In this document: positions 1 to 6,116 of the stretch, piece after piece
How the letters are laid out: every line of letters starts with the position of its first letter
Position numbering within the stretch: the first letter of the stretch is position 1
Assembly: GCA_019751475.1 (NCBI GenBank)
Contig: JAIENH010000415.1
Coordinates: 1 to 6,437, forward strand
Reading direction: 5' to 3'
DNA: 6,437 nucleotides
From: Cyclobacteriaceae bacterium
Lineage (GTDB): Bacteria > Bacteroidota > Bacteroidia > Cytophagales > Cyclobacteriaceae
Position numbers and translations under genes: made by a program
The notes under the pieces: generated by a model
The model's input: the letters and a program-made list of their open reading frames with translations, nothing else
What the model was told of the DNA's origin: nothing
Databases searched by the model: none

Positions 1-326
1 ACTACCATTTCTCCTATTGAACAGTATTCGGAAATCTCAATGCTATGGTGCGCTACTATTAACGAGCTTTTTCCAACATAACTATCTTTTATCACAAGGG
101 TAGCACCTTCCATTACTTTGATATATGCGCCCTTTGCAAAATACGTGTTTGTAATCGTGCACTTTGCACCATCTACAACAATTATTTCCACTCTTTTCGA
201 AAGATGAGTGGCCAAATCAATCTTTAAAGAAGGATACATCAATCGATAATGTAGAATGAGAAAAAATGATCGTATAGACTCACTCCATCGAACAAAAAAG
301 CGATATAGTTTAGTAACGTAGATCAC
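1..326 (-). CDS. Left-handed beta-helix acyltransferase, N-terminal part (runs off the left edge)
   Basis: Reading leftward from a GTG at 326-324, an open frame of 108 codons continues past base 1. The first 29 residues are basic and aromatic (VIYVTKLYRFF...), probably an N-terminal helix. Then come MYPSLKID and imperfect hexapeptide-type strands (VEIIVVDGAK, AYIKVMEGATLVIKDSYVG, IEISEYCSIGEMVV), the pattern of WbbJ-like sugar O- or N-acetyltransferases. In that family the usual catalytic block with acidic and His residues follows a segment like the EMVV seen at the edge, so it lies outside the window. GTG is preferred as the start because it overlaps the TGA of the upstream glycosyltransferase as GTGA and keeps the N-terminal helix. 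ATG at 239-237 is the alternative start. Likely role: acylating a sugar nucleotide or the glycan in the cytoplasm. Acyl donor and acceptor cannot be told. Confidence 0.82.
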   Translation of the reverse strand, partial: MIYVTKLYRFFVRWSESIRSFFLILHYRLMYPSLKIDLATHLSKRVEIIVVDGAKCTITNTYFAKGAYIKVMEGATLVIKDSYVGKSSLIVAHHSIEISEYCSIGEMV

Positions 327-1210
327 CTTAGGTTAGTCAAAAATTCTCCTTTGTGAGAATCGTTGAATTCCTTCATTATACTTACACTCTTGGAAACAAC
401 TGAGGCATAGTCATCAAGGGTTGTAGTTGTTGCGCTTGATGTCCTTGAAATTAATCTTCGAATCTTTCCGAAAGGAAAATGAACGTTCAAACTCTTCTTG
501 ATGGATACCCTATTATTGTACATTTTATTGACACGTTTCCTCTCTTGTTCAATTTTCTGATTAAATCTTACCGAATTACTGGCCGGGCCAACAATATTGA
601 CAAAAGCCAAGCCCGTATAAAAAGCAATGTTTGATTTTAATGACGAGATTCTCATTGAATACTCCATATCTACAATCATGAACAAAGGATTTAACAAGCC
701 AAGATAAGAAAGTGAACTTTTCCTGATAAGCAAACTCAGCCCACAGAACAAAAAAGGCTTTGCTGATTTTTGCCATTCGCGGAAACCAGAAATAAATTTT
801 GTATTTGTAAATCCTGATTCCCTCAATGACATGTTAAATCCAAACCCATCAAATCCTAGCACATCCATTGAAGGATTGCGAAGCATGAAGTCCTTGCAAC
901 GATTTATCTCATTAAAATCAAAAACGTCATCATCGGTAATAATTTTAATTAACTCACCACGCGCCAGAAAAATTGCCTTATTGGTGCCATGCGCCTCGCC
1001 AAAATCTTTCTCTGAGACAAATTGATGAATCTTGCCATTGTCAAAAAGTGACTGTAAGAATTCCCGTGTTCCATCAGTTGAACCTCCGTCCACGACCACT
1101 ATTTCTTCATCAGGACGGCAGGCTGCTATTAACAAAGGTAATGTCACTCGCAGATAAGGCAGCTTGTTAAAAGTTGTTAGTACAAAGGAAAGATTGATTG
1201 GCGCGCTCAT
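323..1210 (-). CDS. Family 2 glycosyltransferase (GT-A fold)
   Basis: A 295-residue protein, the usual size for a single-domain bacterial GT2. LSFVLTTFNK (7-16) is the first beta strand. IVVVDGGSTDGT (37-48) is the nucleotide-sugar-binding segment. SEKDFGEAHGTNKA (66-79) matches the family's SE.D.G..DA.NKG block. ITDDDVF (91-97) is the metal-binding DxD region. CGLSLLIRKSSLSYLG followed by DMEYSMR (181-187) resembles the acceptor and catalytic-base region. No membrane segment is evident, so it probably works on the cytoplasmic membrane face. The tail (about 215-295) is basic, with a short Thr run at 261-264. It would transfer one sugar from a nucleotide donor to a lipid-linked glycan. Donor and linkage cannot be inferred. 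The start at 1210 is 12 bases after the acyltransferase stop and has no Shine-Dalgarno. Its TGA overlaps the GTG of the next gene. Confidence 0.93.
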   Translation of the reverse strand: MSAPINLSFVLTTFNKLPYLRVTLPLLIAACRPDEEIVVVDGGSTDGTREFLQSLFDNGKIHQFVSEKDFGEAHGTNKAIFLARGELIKIITDDDVFDFNEINRCKDFMLRNPSMDVLGFDGFGFNMSLRESGFTNTKFISGFREWQKSAKPFLFCGLSLLIRKSSLSYLGLLNPLFMIVDMEYSMRISSLKSNIAFYTGLAFVNIVGPASNSVRFNQKIEQERKRVNKMYNNRVSIKKSLNVHFPFGKIRRLISRTSSATTTTLDDYASVVSKSVSIMKEFNDSHKGEFLTNLR

Positions 1211-1222
1211 TTCACTAATTAG

Positions 1223-1780
1223 TCAATACCCAAGCTCTTTGGCATAGGCAAGCATCTTCTCCTTTTTCCTCATTTTAACTGGCTTAGCCGGTATTCCAGT
1301 GTAAATCGTCCAAGGTTCTGTGTTCTTTGTAACAAGTGAACAGGCACCGATCACACAGCCTTCGGCAAGCTGTACTCCGGGCATCAACACGACATTTGTT
1401 CCCACACCTACAAACCGCTTGATATGTATCGTAGAGTACTCAACCTTGTCTCTATATTGGCTGGGTACAGTCACACTCGTGAATCCTTCTCCGCTGAACT
1501 GATCAGATCCAGCAATAATCCTAGTCCCGACAGCAATTGTCGCGAAATGTTCAACAACCAAATTACTCTTCTCGCCCCCAATTACTGAAATGTAAGGGCC
1601 TAAATGGGTATAGTCACCGATAGTGGCCTGAGTGGTCAGGTACAAGCCCGAGTCAATAGCAACGTGGCTGCCCACTATAACTAAGTGCGGTCTTCTGATT
1701 TCCACATTTGCACTGATGAAAACATCATCGCCACATCGTTTCAGCAGGCTGTAGTCATATTGTTTTGATTGAAGGGTCAT
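1223..1780 (-). CDS. Left-handed beta-helix (hexapeptide-repeat) sugar acetyltransferase
   Basis: A 185-residue protein, typical length for the xenobiotic/galactoside acetyltransferase type of beta-helix enzymes. Hexapeptide-type turns run through the middle (VEIRRPHLVIVGSHVAID, about 26-43; ATIGDYTHLGPYISVIGG, about 52-69). After a loop (about 92-117), the diagnostic C-terminal coils VGVGTNVVLMPGVQLAEG and CVIGACSLVTKN lead to WTIYTGIPAKPVK (157-169), the hallmark closing segment of acetyl-CoA-dependent enzymes. It should N- or O-acetylate a sugar nucleotide in the cytosol. Placed just after an aminotransferase and an SDR gene, N-acetylation of the newly made amino sugar is a reasonable inference, but this has not been shown. 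It lacks the N-terminal Rossmann-like domain of PglD/PerB enzymes. Its ATG shares one base with the upstream stop (TAATG), so translation is probably coupled. Confidence 0.9.
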   Translation of the reverse strand: MTLQSKQYDYSLLKRCGDDVFISANVEIRRPHLVIVGSHVAIDSGLYLTTQATIGDYTHLGPYISVIGGEKSNLVVEHFATIAVGTRIIAGSDQFSGEGFTSVTVPSQYRDKVEYSTIHIKRFVGVGTNVVLMPGVQLAEGCVIGACSLVTKNTEPWTIYTGIPAKPVKMRKKEKMLAYAKELGY

Positions 1781-2712
1781 TAGTATGGATAGATTGATTT
1801 ATAGTATTGAATTGTATTTACAATACCTTGCTCAAGAGGTGTAAACTCAAACCCAGGAAATACTTTCTTGAAACGAATATCGTCCATCACCTTTTTGGGT
1901 GCACCGTCAGGCATCGAGCTGTCCCAGGAGATGGAAAACTTATTCTCAAAATGACCATTAATAATGTGCACGAGTTCCTTGACGCTTAAGCCAAAGTTTT
2001 GAGCAATATTAACAGGTTCGGAAAGCCCAACCCGATTAAGGTCACTTAATATCAGACCAATGCATTTTGCAAAATCTTCAGCGTACAGCCATTCACGAAT
2101 TGCCACACCCGTTCCCCAGATTTTTATTTCACGGTTTCCCAGTTTGTCTGCTTTAACAAATTTTGATATCAAAGCAGTGAGCGCATGGGCCTTATTTGGG
2201 TCGGTAGAATCAAATGGCCCATACATATTTGGCACAAGCAAGTATAAACTCCTTATACCATATTGCATCTCAAAACTCTCTCCCACTGACCACAGCAATC
2301 GCCTGGTAGAACCATAAGAAAGCACGGAGCGATGGAGGTGACCATCCCACCATTGGTCTTCTTTATAGGTGTCAGCTTTCGCTGGATAAGCACAATTAGC
2401 TATCGGATTGATTATGACAACAGAAGGGTTGACTTGAGCAGCCGCTTCATACATATTCACAATCATGCGGGTATTATCCAATACTACAGTTGCCGCATTT
2501 TCTGTAACATAATGCAAACTGCCAACATGCGCTGAACAGTTGATGATAACATCCGGGTTTGTTTTTTCAAACAAACGTTTTGCTTCAGAAATATTCCTCA
2601 AATCAAAATCTTGCTTTCCTGTAGAACACAGAATATGAATCCCTTTCTTTTCCAGGTATAGCCTCACATTGCTACCTACAAATCCTCCAGCTCCCAGTAA
2701 AATAACATTCAT
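1780..2712 (-). CDS. GDP-L-fucose-synthase-like NAD(P)-dependent SDR epimerase with altered triad
   Basis: An extended short-chain dehydrogenase. The ATG at 2712 gives 310 residues starting directly at the Rossmann strand MNVILLGAGGFVGSN (GxxGxxG, G7-G10-G13). A longer reading from ATG 2751 would add 13 poor residues and overlap the aminotransferase by 23 bases, so the shorter start is chosen. It leaves a 16-base gap. Similarity to GDP-4-keto-6-deoxymannose epimerase/reductase shows in CSAHVGSLHYV (59-69), NCAYP (106-110), the Y133 region, NMYGPFDSTDPNKAHALTALI and the REWLY.EDFA block (206-215). Relative to E. coli Fcl, Cys107 and His176 match the epimerase acid/base pair. Ala105 stands where the catalytic Ser is expected, and Tyr133 is followed at +4 by Arg137, not Lys. 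Substrate is probably a GDP- or dTDP-4-keto-6-deoxyhexose. Whether it reduces, only epimerises, or does something else is open. Confidence 0.88.
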   Translation of the reverse strand: MNVILLGAGGFVGSNVRLYLEKKGIHILCSTGKQDFDLRNISEAKRLFEKTNPDVIINCSAHVGSLHYVTENAATVVLDNTRMIVNMYEAAAQVNPSVVIINPIANCAYPAKADTYKEDQWWDGHLHRSVLSYGSTRRLLWSVGESFEMQYGIRSLYLLVPNMYGPFDSTDPNKAHALTALISKFVKADKLGNREIKIWGTGVAIREWLYAEDFAKCIGLILSDLNRVGLSEPVNIAQNFGLSVKELVHIINGHFENKFSISWDSSMPDGAPKKVMDDIRFKKVFPGFEFTPLEQGIVNTIQYYKSIYPY

Positions 2713-2728
2713 CTCAATAATTTTATTT

Positions 2729-3829
2729 CTACCATCCCAGCTTAATAGCACTTACAATATACTCAGCTTTTTCCTGGTCAATGCCATCATGAATCGGTAT
2801 ATTGATTTGGGTTTTATCAAATTGGGTCTGCCCTGCAAGATCAGCCCTCAATCCACCAAAAACATCATTTCTGTCTATGCGCTGATGTACTACAGAAGCC
2901 ATGACATTCCTATCCTTCAAAGCCTTGACAAAATTCAACCTATTTTCAACATGAAAACCAAAAAGCCAATAGGCACTCTGCCGATCAGGTTCATACTTAA
3001 AAAGATTAATTCCCGTTACACCGCTTAACTGTTTGGTGTAGTAGGTGGCTACAGACAGTCGTTTTTGCAAACGCTCAGGGAAGCTTGTTAAGTTCGCCTT
3101 CCCCAAAGCTGCGGCATAGTTACTCATATGATATTTATACCCAAGTTCTTGAATATTGTAACTACGTTCACCTAATTCATTGACGGGGGCTTTCGCTCGA
3201 TTGATCCCAAACCATCGCCTGGATATCGCTTTTTCATAAGCGCTTTTATTATTGACACAGAGTGCTCCGCCATCACCGGTTGTCACATGCTTGATAGCCT
3301 GAAAAGAAAAGCAAGTAAAATCGGAGATGGCCCCAATGGGAATATTTTTATACGTGGCCCCAAGAGCATGTGCCGCATCTTCTATAACAATAAGATTGTT
3401 TTCCTGAGCCAATTGTCCTATTTTTTCCAAATCACATGGGTATCCTCCCCAGTGAACTGGCATAATGGCTTTCGTTCTTTTTGAGATCTTTTTCTTGATA
3501 GATTCTGTTGAGATATTCCCACTTTCATAATCTATATCTGCAAAAACGGGAATTGCACCTTGCTGGAGAATAGTAAGCCCAGATGCCACGAATGTCTGGG
3601 CTGGCAAAATTACTTCATCGCCTTGGTGAACGTCTGCAAGAGTTAATGCCAAATGAAGCGCGGAGGTACCAGAATTTAATGCAACACAGTTTCTCAAACC
3701 CAGGAGTCTTTCAAGTTCAATCTCAAATTCCTTCGTTACTTCACCCTCGCTTAGATAGGTCGAACGAAGCACGGAGCTCACCTTTGCTTCAGCAGTTGGA
3801 TCAACATACGTGTGAAAGAGGGACAGCAT
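2729..3829 (-). CDS. DegT/DnrJ/EryC1/StrS-family PLP-dependent sugar aminotransferase
   Basis: A 366-residue fold-type I PLP enzyme of normal length. NSGTSALHLAL (52-62) binds the cofactor phosphate. LPAQTFVAS (75-83) and the ADID segment (97-100) are family blocks. VIEDAAHALGA (148-158) carries Asp151, which should pair with the pyridine nitrogen. FSFQAIKHVTTGDGGAL (174-190) carries Lys180, the Schiff-base lysine. Because this residue is Lys and not His, a ColD-type 3-dehydratase is unlikely, and transamination of a nucleotide-linked keto-deoxyhexose from glutamate is the expected reaction. Whether it makes a 3-amino or 4-amino sugar (perosamine, viosamine or other) cannot be read from the sequence. 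Its ATG overlaps the stop of the ATPase gene by one base (TAATG). The following SDR and acyltransferase probably act in the same sugar pathway. Confidence 0.94.
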   Translation of the reverse strand: MLSLFHTYVDPTAEAKVSSVLRSTYLSEGEVTKEFEIELERLLGLRNCVALNSGTSALHLALTLADVHQGDEVILPAQTFVASGLTILQQGAIPVFADIDYESGNISTESIKKKISKRTKAIMPVHWGGYPCDLEKIGQLAQENNLIVIEDAAHALGATYKNIPIGAISDFTCFSFQAIKHVTTGDGGALCVNNKSAYEKAISRRWFGINRAKAPVNELGERSYNIQELGYKYHMSNYAAALGKANLTSFPERLQKRLSVATYYTKQLSGVTGINLFKYEPDRQSAYWLFGFHVENRLNFVKALKDRNVMASVVHQRIDRNDVFGGLRADLAGQTQFDKTQINIPIHDGIDQEKAEYIVSAIKLGW

Positions 3830-5079
3830 TACTCAATCTTCTGATTATTCCAGTTTAATAAGGGCAGCAAGATAAACTTTTCAAATTGTGATGTCATTTC
3901 ACCCCTGGCGAGGCTTCGTCTGTCCATCGGGTCTGTTAATGAAAAATGAAGGGTGTTCAGAATAATGTGATGGTACTCGTACGGGCTCTGAGTATATAAT
4001 CCTAAAATAAGAGAGTACTCACCGGCTTTTAAAAAGTTAGCGGGCAAACAAACCCTACTTCGGTATTTTCCCTTGTCCATTTTTCCGGCCCCATCCCAAT
4101 CAGATGCTGTATCACCCGACCAAAAAATTTTCACTCCATCATAGTTTACTAATTCAATGCTTGGTGTAATCTTTACTCCTTTCGTGTTCTCCCACACTAT
4201 TTCAACAAAGGTGTCATCACATGTCAGCAATTGATTTGATACACGACCATTGTTATCCAGTAGCCTGGCTTCCAGTATCTGTGCTGCCCTGGAAACTCCA
4301 GGTGTCGTTTCGAATCTTTCCTCTCCGCTCTTGGTGAGAATATTACCCATAAGATACCGATGAACTCCATCCGCTACAGATAAAATACCCGTGGACACTC
4401 CTTTATCAATGAATACCGTCTTATTACACAAAGATTGAATGGCCGTCATACTGTGGCTAACAAACAAAATAGTCCGTCCGCTCTTACTTACATCCTCCAT
4501 TTTTCCAAGGCACTTCTTTTGAAATTCAGCATCCCCCACGGCCAGCACTTCATCAATGACAAGTATCTCAGGTTCCAAAAAAGCTGCTACGGCAAACGCC
4601 AGGCGAAGCTGCATGCCACTAGAGTAATGCTTCAGTGGGGTGTCTAAGAATTTTTCTGTACCGGCAAAATCAATAATCTCGTCAAATCGATGATTAATTT
4701 CTTTTCGCTTCATTCCCAAAATGGAGCCATTGAGATAAACATTCTCACGGCCAGTTAACTCAGGGTGAAAACCTGTACCCACTTCCAATAGGCTTGCAAT
4801 TCGCCCTCTGGATACTATTCGTCCTTCGGTTGGTGGTGTGATTTTGGAAAGTATTTTTAACAAAGTAGACTTACCGGCTCCATTTTTACCTATGATCCCA
4901 ATTGAATCACCTGGATTCACATCAAAATCTACATTTTTGAGTGCCCAAAAATCTTCCTTGCGTGCTGACCCAATTGTCAGGAGATCAGATAATCGATCTC
5001 GCAAACTTAAATACGGACTGGCCCCCTGATTGATTTTGAATTTTTTCGAAATGCTTCGTATTTCTAATATTGGCTTCAT
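3829..5079 (-). CDS. wzt: Polysaccharide ABC exporter ATPase with C-terminal carbohydrate-binding domain (Wzt type)
   Basis: A 416-residue protein made of an N-terminal ATPase (about 1-245) and a C-terminal extension (about 260-416). Walker A is GKNGAGKST (64-72). The Wzt/TagH-type segment LLEVGTGFHPELTGRENVYLNG spans 97-118. The signature is YSSGMQ (152-157), Walker B is ILVIDE (172-177) and the switch His is H209 in FVSHS. The extension is predicted to be a beta-sandwich like the Wzt C-terminal domain of E. coli O8/O9a, which binds the terminal structure of the glycan before export. In those systems it is required, and it is specific to its own O-antigen. ATPases of the short, KpsT-like type lack it. 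It would form a 2+2 complex with the permease encoded 3 bases upstream and drive export of lipid-linked glycan across the inner membrane. Confidence 0.95.
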   Translation of the reverse strand: MKPILEIRSISKKFKINQGASPYLSLRDRLSDLLTIGSARKEDFWALKNVDFDVNPGDSIGIIGKNGAGKSTLLKILSKITPPTEGRIVSRGRIASLLEVGTGFHPELTGRENVYLNGSILGMKRKEINHRFDEIIDFAGTEKFLDTPLKHYSSGMQLRLAFAVAAFLEPEILVIDEVLAVGDAEFQKKCLGKMEDVSKSGRTILFVSHSMTAIQSLCNKTVFIDKGVSTGILSVADGVHRYLMGNILTKSGEERFETTPGVSRAAQILEARLLDNNGRVSNQLLTCDDTFVEIVWENTKGVKITPSIELVNYDGVKIFWSGDTASDWDGAGKMDKGKYRSRVCLPANFLKAGEYSLILGLYTQSPYEYHHIILNTLHFSLTDPMDRRSLARGEMTSQFEKFILLPLLNWNNQKIE

Positions 5080-5082
5080 TAA

Positions 5083-5910
5083 TTATGCGAGGTCAGCAAA
5101 GTACGTCTCCGTGCGCTTGAAATAAGTAAGTCCGGCAATCAATAATAGTAAACCGGAAGTTATGCTTACATACACCAGAGGAAGAGACGGCTGTACAGTG
5201 GTAAGAGGTAACCGAAAAAGTATGATGGCAGCGTACATCGGATTTACAGCTAAGACGTATTGCATCCAATCTGATTCTAAAATAGAAACCGGGTAAATAA
5301 CCGGGGATAAAAACAACAAAGCTTGTATACCGAAAGGTATTGCGTAACGGAAATCTCGGTATTTAATATTTAAAGCAGCCAGCAGGCATCCAAGCCCGAG
5401 AGAGGCAACAATGGTCAGTAAAAGTGCCAAGGGCCAGTATAAAATAGCTGACCAGCCAACGTTCTGTTGGTAAAAAATCAATAGGGCAATAAATACTACA
5501 AATGCTACTAAGAAATCAATTATAGAAACGATAATGGCTGACATAGGAATAATAAGCCTCGGAAAATATACTTTCTTAATTATCTGCGAATTTTGAATCA
5601 TACTATTACCCGCATTGATAATTCCCGAGGAAAACGCTAGCCAAAGAATAAGCCCGGAAAAAGCAAATACAGGATAACTAATGTCACCAGATGAAAATCT
5701 TAGTGAGCGACCAACAAACATGGTGAAGATGAGCATCAACAAAAGGGGTTGCAATACGGCCCACAACACTCCCAATACTGTTTGCTTGTATTTAACCATT
5801 ATATCCCGCAATGAAAAAAAGTAGAGAAGTTCATGGTATTGAACTATCTCTTTTAGATTCAATAACCCGCCATTGGCAGGTTCGATAACATATTCTTCGC
5901 TGTCGGTCAT
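5083..5910 (-). CDS. wzm: Polysaccharide ABC exporter permease (Wzm type, ABC-2 family)
   Basis: A 275-residue inner-membrane protein with about six hydrophobic segments (roughly 46-67, 79-99, 118-147, 154-180, 190-211 and 244-264). The amphipathic N-terminal region ELLYFFSLRDIMVKYKQTVLG (27-47), followed by LWAVLQPLLLMLIF, is the hallmark of O-antigen, teichoic-acid and capsule ABC-2 exporters. NIKYRDFRYAIPF (181-193) with the following SPVIYP (202-207) is a second conserved block. With the adjacent ATPase it should form the channel that moves undecaprenyl-linked or otherwise lipid-linked glycan from cytoplasm to periplasm. It is the first gene of the leftward operon and sits about 33 bases from a candidate -7 element. 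The region before ATG 5910 has no Shine-Dalgarno. The permease stop and the ATPase start are 3 bases apart. Confidence 0.95.
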   Translation of the reverse strand: MTDSEEYVIEPANGGLLNLKEIVQYHELLYFFSLRDIMVKYKQTVLGVLWAVLQPLLLMLIFTMFVGRSLRFSSGDISYPVFAFSGLILWLAFSSGIINAGNSMIQNSQIIKKVYFPRLIIPMSAIIVSIIDFLVAFVVFIALLIFYQQNVGWSAILYWPLALLLTIVASLGLGCLLAALNIKYRDFRYAIPFGIQALLFLSPVIYPVSILESDWMQYVLAVNPMYAAIILFRLPLTTVQPSLPLVYVSITSGLLLLIAGLTYFKRTETYFADLA

Positions 5911-5942
5911 TATTGATAGTCCATCAAGGAATGTATTATGGT

Positions 5943-5950
5943 CAAAGTTA
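5943..5950 (-). promoter_or_regulatory. Candidate Bacteroidota -7 promoter element (TAnnTTTG) for the export/biosynthesis operon
   Basis: The minus strand reads TAACTTTG here, a full match to the Bacteroidota -7 consensus TAnnTTTG. It lies 32 bases before the permease ATG, so transcription would begin around 5935-5938 with a leader of about 25-28 bases. No clear TTTG or TTG sits 19-21 bases upstream for the -33 element; that region lies inside the inverted repeat at 5958-6010. This suggests a weak or activated promoter, or a chance match. The direction and position fit the first gene of the operon. Confidence 0.45.
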
Positions 5951-5957
5951 GCTAATG

Positions 5958-6010
5958 ATTTGAAAATATCTTTTTACTATATTCTTCAAATAAAGATATT
6001 TAACTCAAAT
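5958..6010. repeat. Imperfect 16-bp inverted repeat in the divergent intergenic region
   Basis: The left arm ATTTGA-AAATATCTTT (5958-5973) is complementary to the right arm AAAGATATTT (5992-6001) plus TCAAAT (6005-6010). All 16 positions pair, with a single 3-base bulge (AAC, 6002-6004) and an 18-base spacer. A second pairing, TTTGAA (5959-5964) with TTCAAA (5985-5990), is possible. The arms are AT-rich. No genes converge here, so a terminator is not expected. An operator, or a DNA or RNA hairpin between the two divergent transcription units, is more likely. Confidence 0.55.
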
Positions 6011-6026
6011 TCACCTAAAAGATGTC

Positions 6027-6116
6027 ATGCTGCAAAGTAGCCATATTAAACGAGCGGAATCTACTTCTCAGTCAACATCGCTGGCGAGCCTGATGGATAA
6101 ATTTGAAAAGCAATGA
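6027..6116 (+). CDS. Possible 29-residue ORF translationally coupled to the following membrane-protein gene
   Basis: ATG at 6027 opens a 29-codon frame closed by TGA at 6114-6116, which overlaps the next ATG (6113-6115) as ATGA. The peptide begins MLQSSHIKRAE, is rich in Ser and Thr in the middle (STSQSTSLAS), and ends LMDKFEKQ. It is hydrophilic, with no signal peptide or membrane segment, and I recognise no family. The coupling geometry is the only positive evidence. There is no Shine-Dalgarno, but none of the genes in this window has one. An in-frame ATG at 6093 would give a 7-residue version. It may be a chance frame. Confidence 0.25.
   Translation: MLQSSHIKRAESTSQSTSLASLMDKFEKQ

Noticed and set aside
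2713..2751. Longer start (ATG 2751) for the SDR gene
   Set aside because: It adds 13 residues before the Rossmann strand that do not fit the family and creates a 23-base overlap with the aminotransferase gene. ATG 2712 starts right at the conserved beta strand.
2669..3028. 119-codon plus-strand frame antisense to the SDR/aminotransferase junction
   Set aside because: It lies opposite well-supported coding sequence, has no recognisable domain, and is explained by the codon pattern of the opposite strand. Other plus-strand frames between 831 and 5029 are rejected for the same reason.
5963..5985. TTTG (5959) with TATATTCT (5978-5985) as a plus-strand promoter for the divergent gene
   Set aside because: The spacing is 15 bases instead of 19-21, and the -7 element has two mismatches. 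It is too weak to annotate.
5974..5991. Inverted repeat read as a rho-independent terminator
   Set aside because: The arms have almost no G or C, there is no following T-run after a GC-rich stem, and no gene ends toward this region from either side.
6098..6105. TAAATTTG on the plus strand, a match to the TAnnTTTG -7 consensus just before the ATG at 6113
   Set aside because: It is only 7 bases from the start codon, so the message would be nearly leaderless, and no TTTG/TTG lies 19-21 bases upstream. It is probably a chance match in AT-rich sequence.
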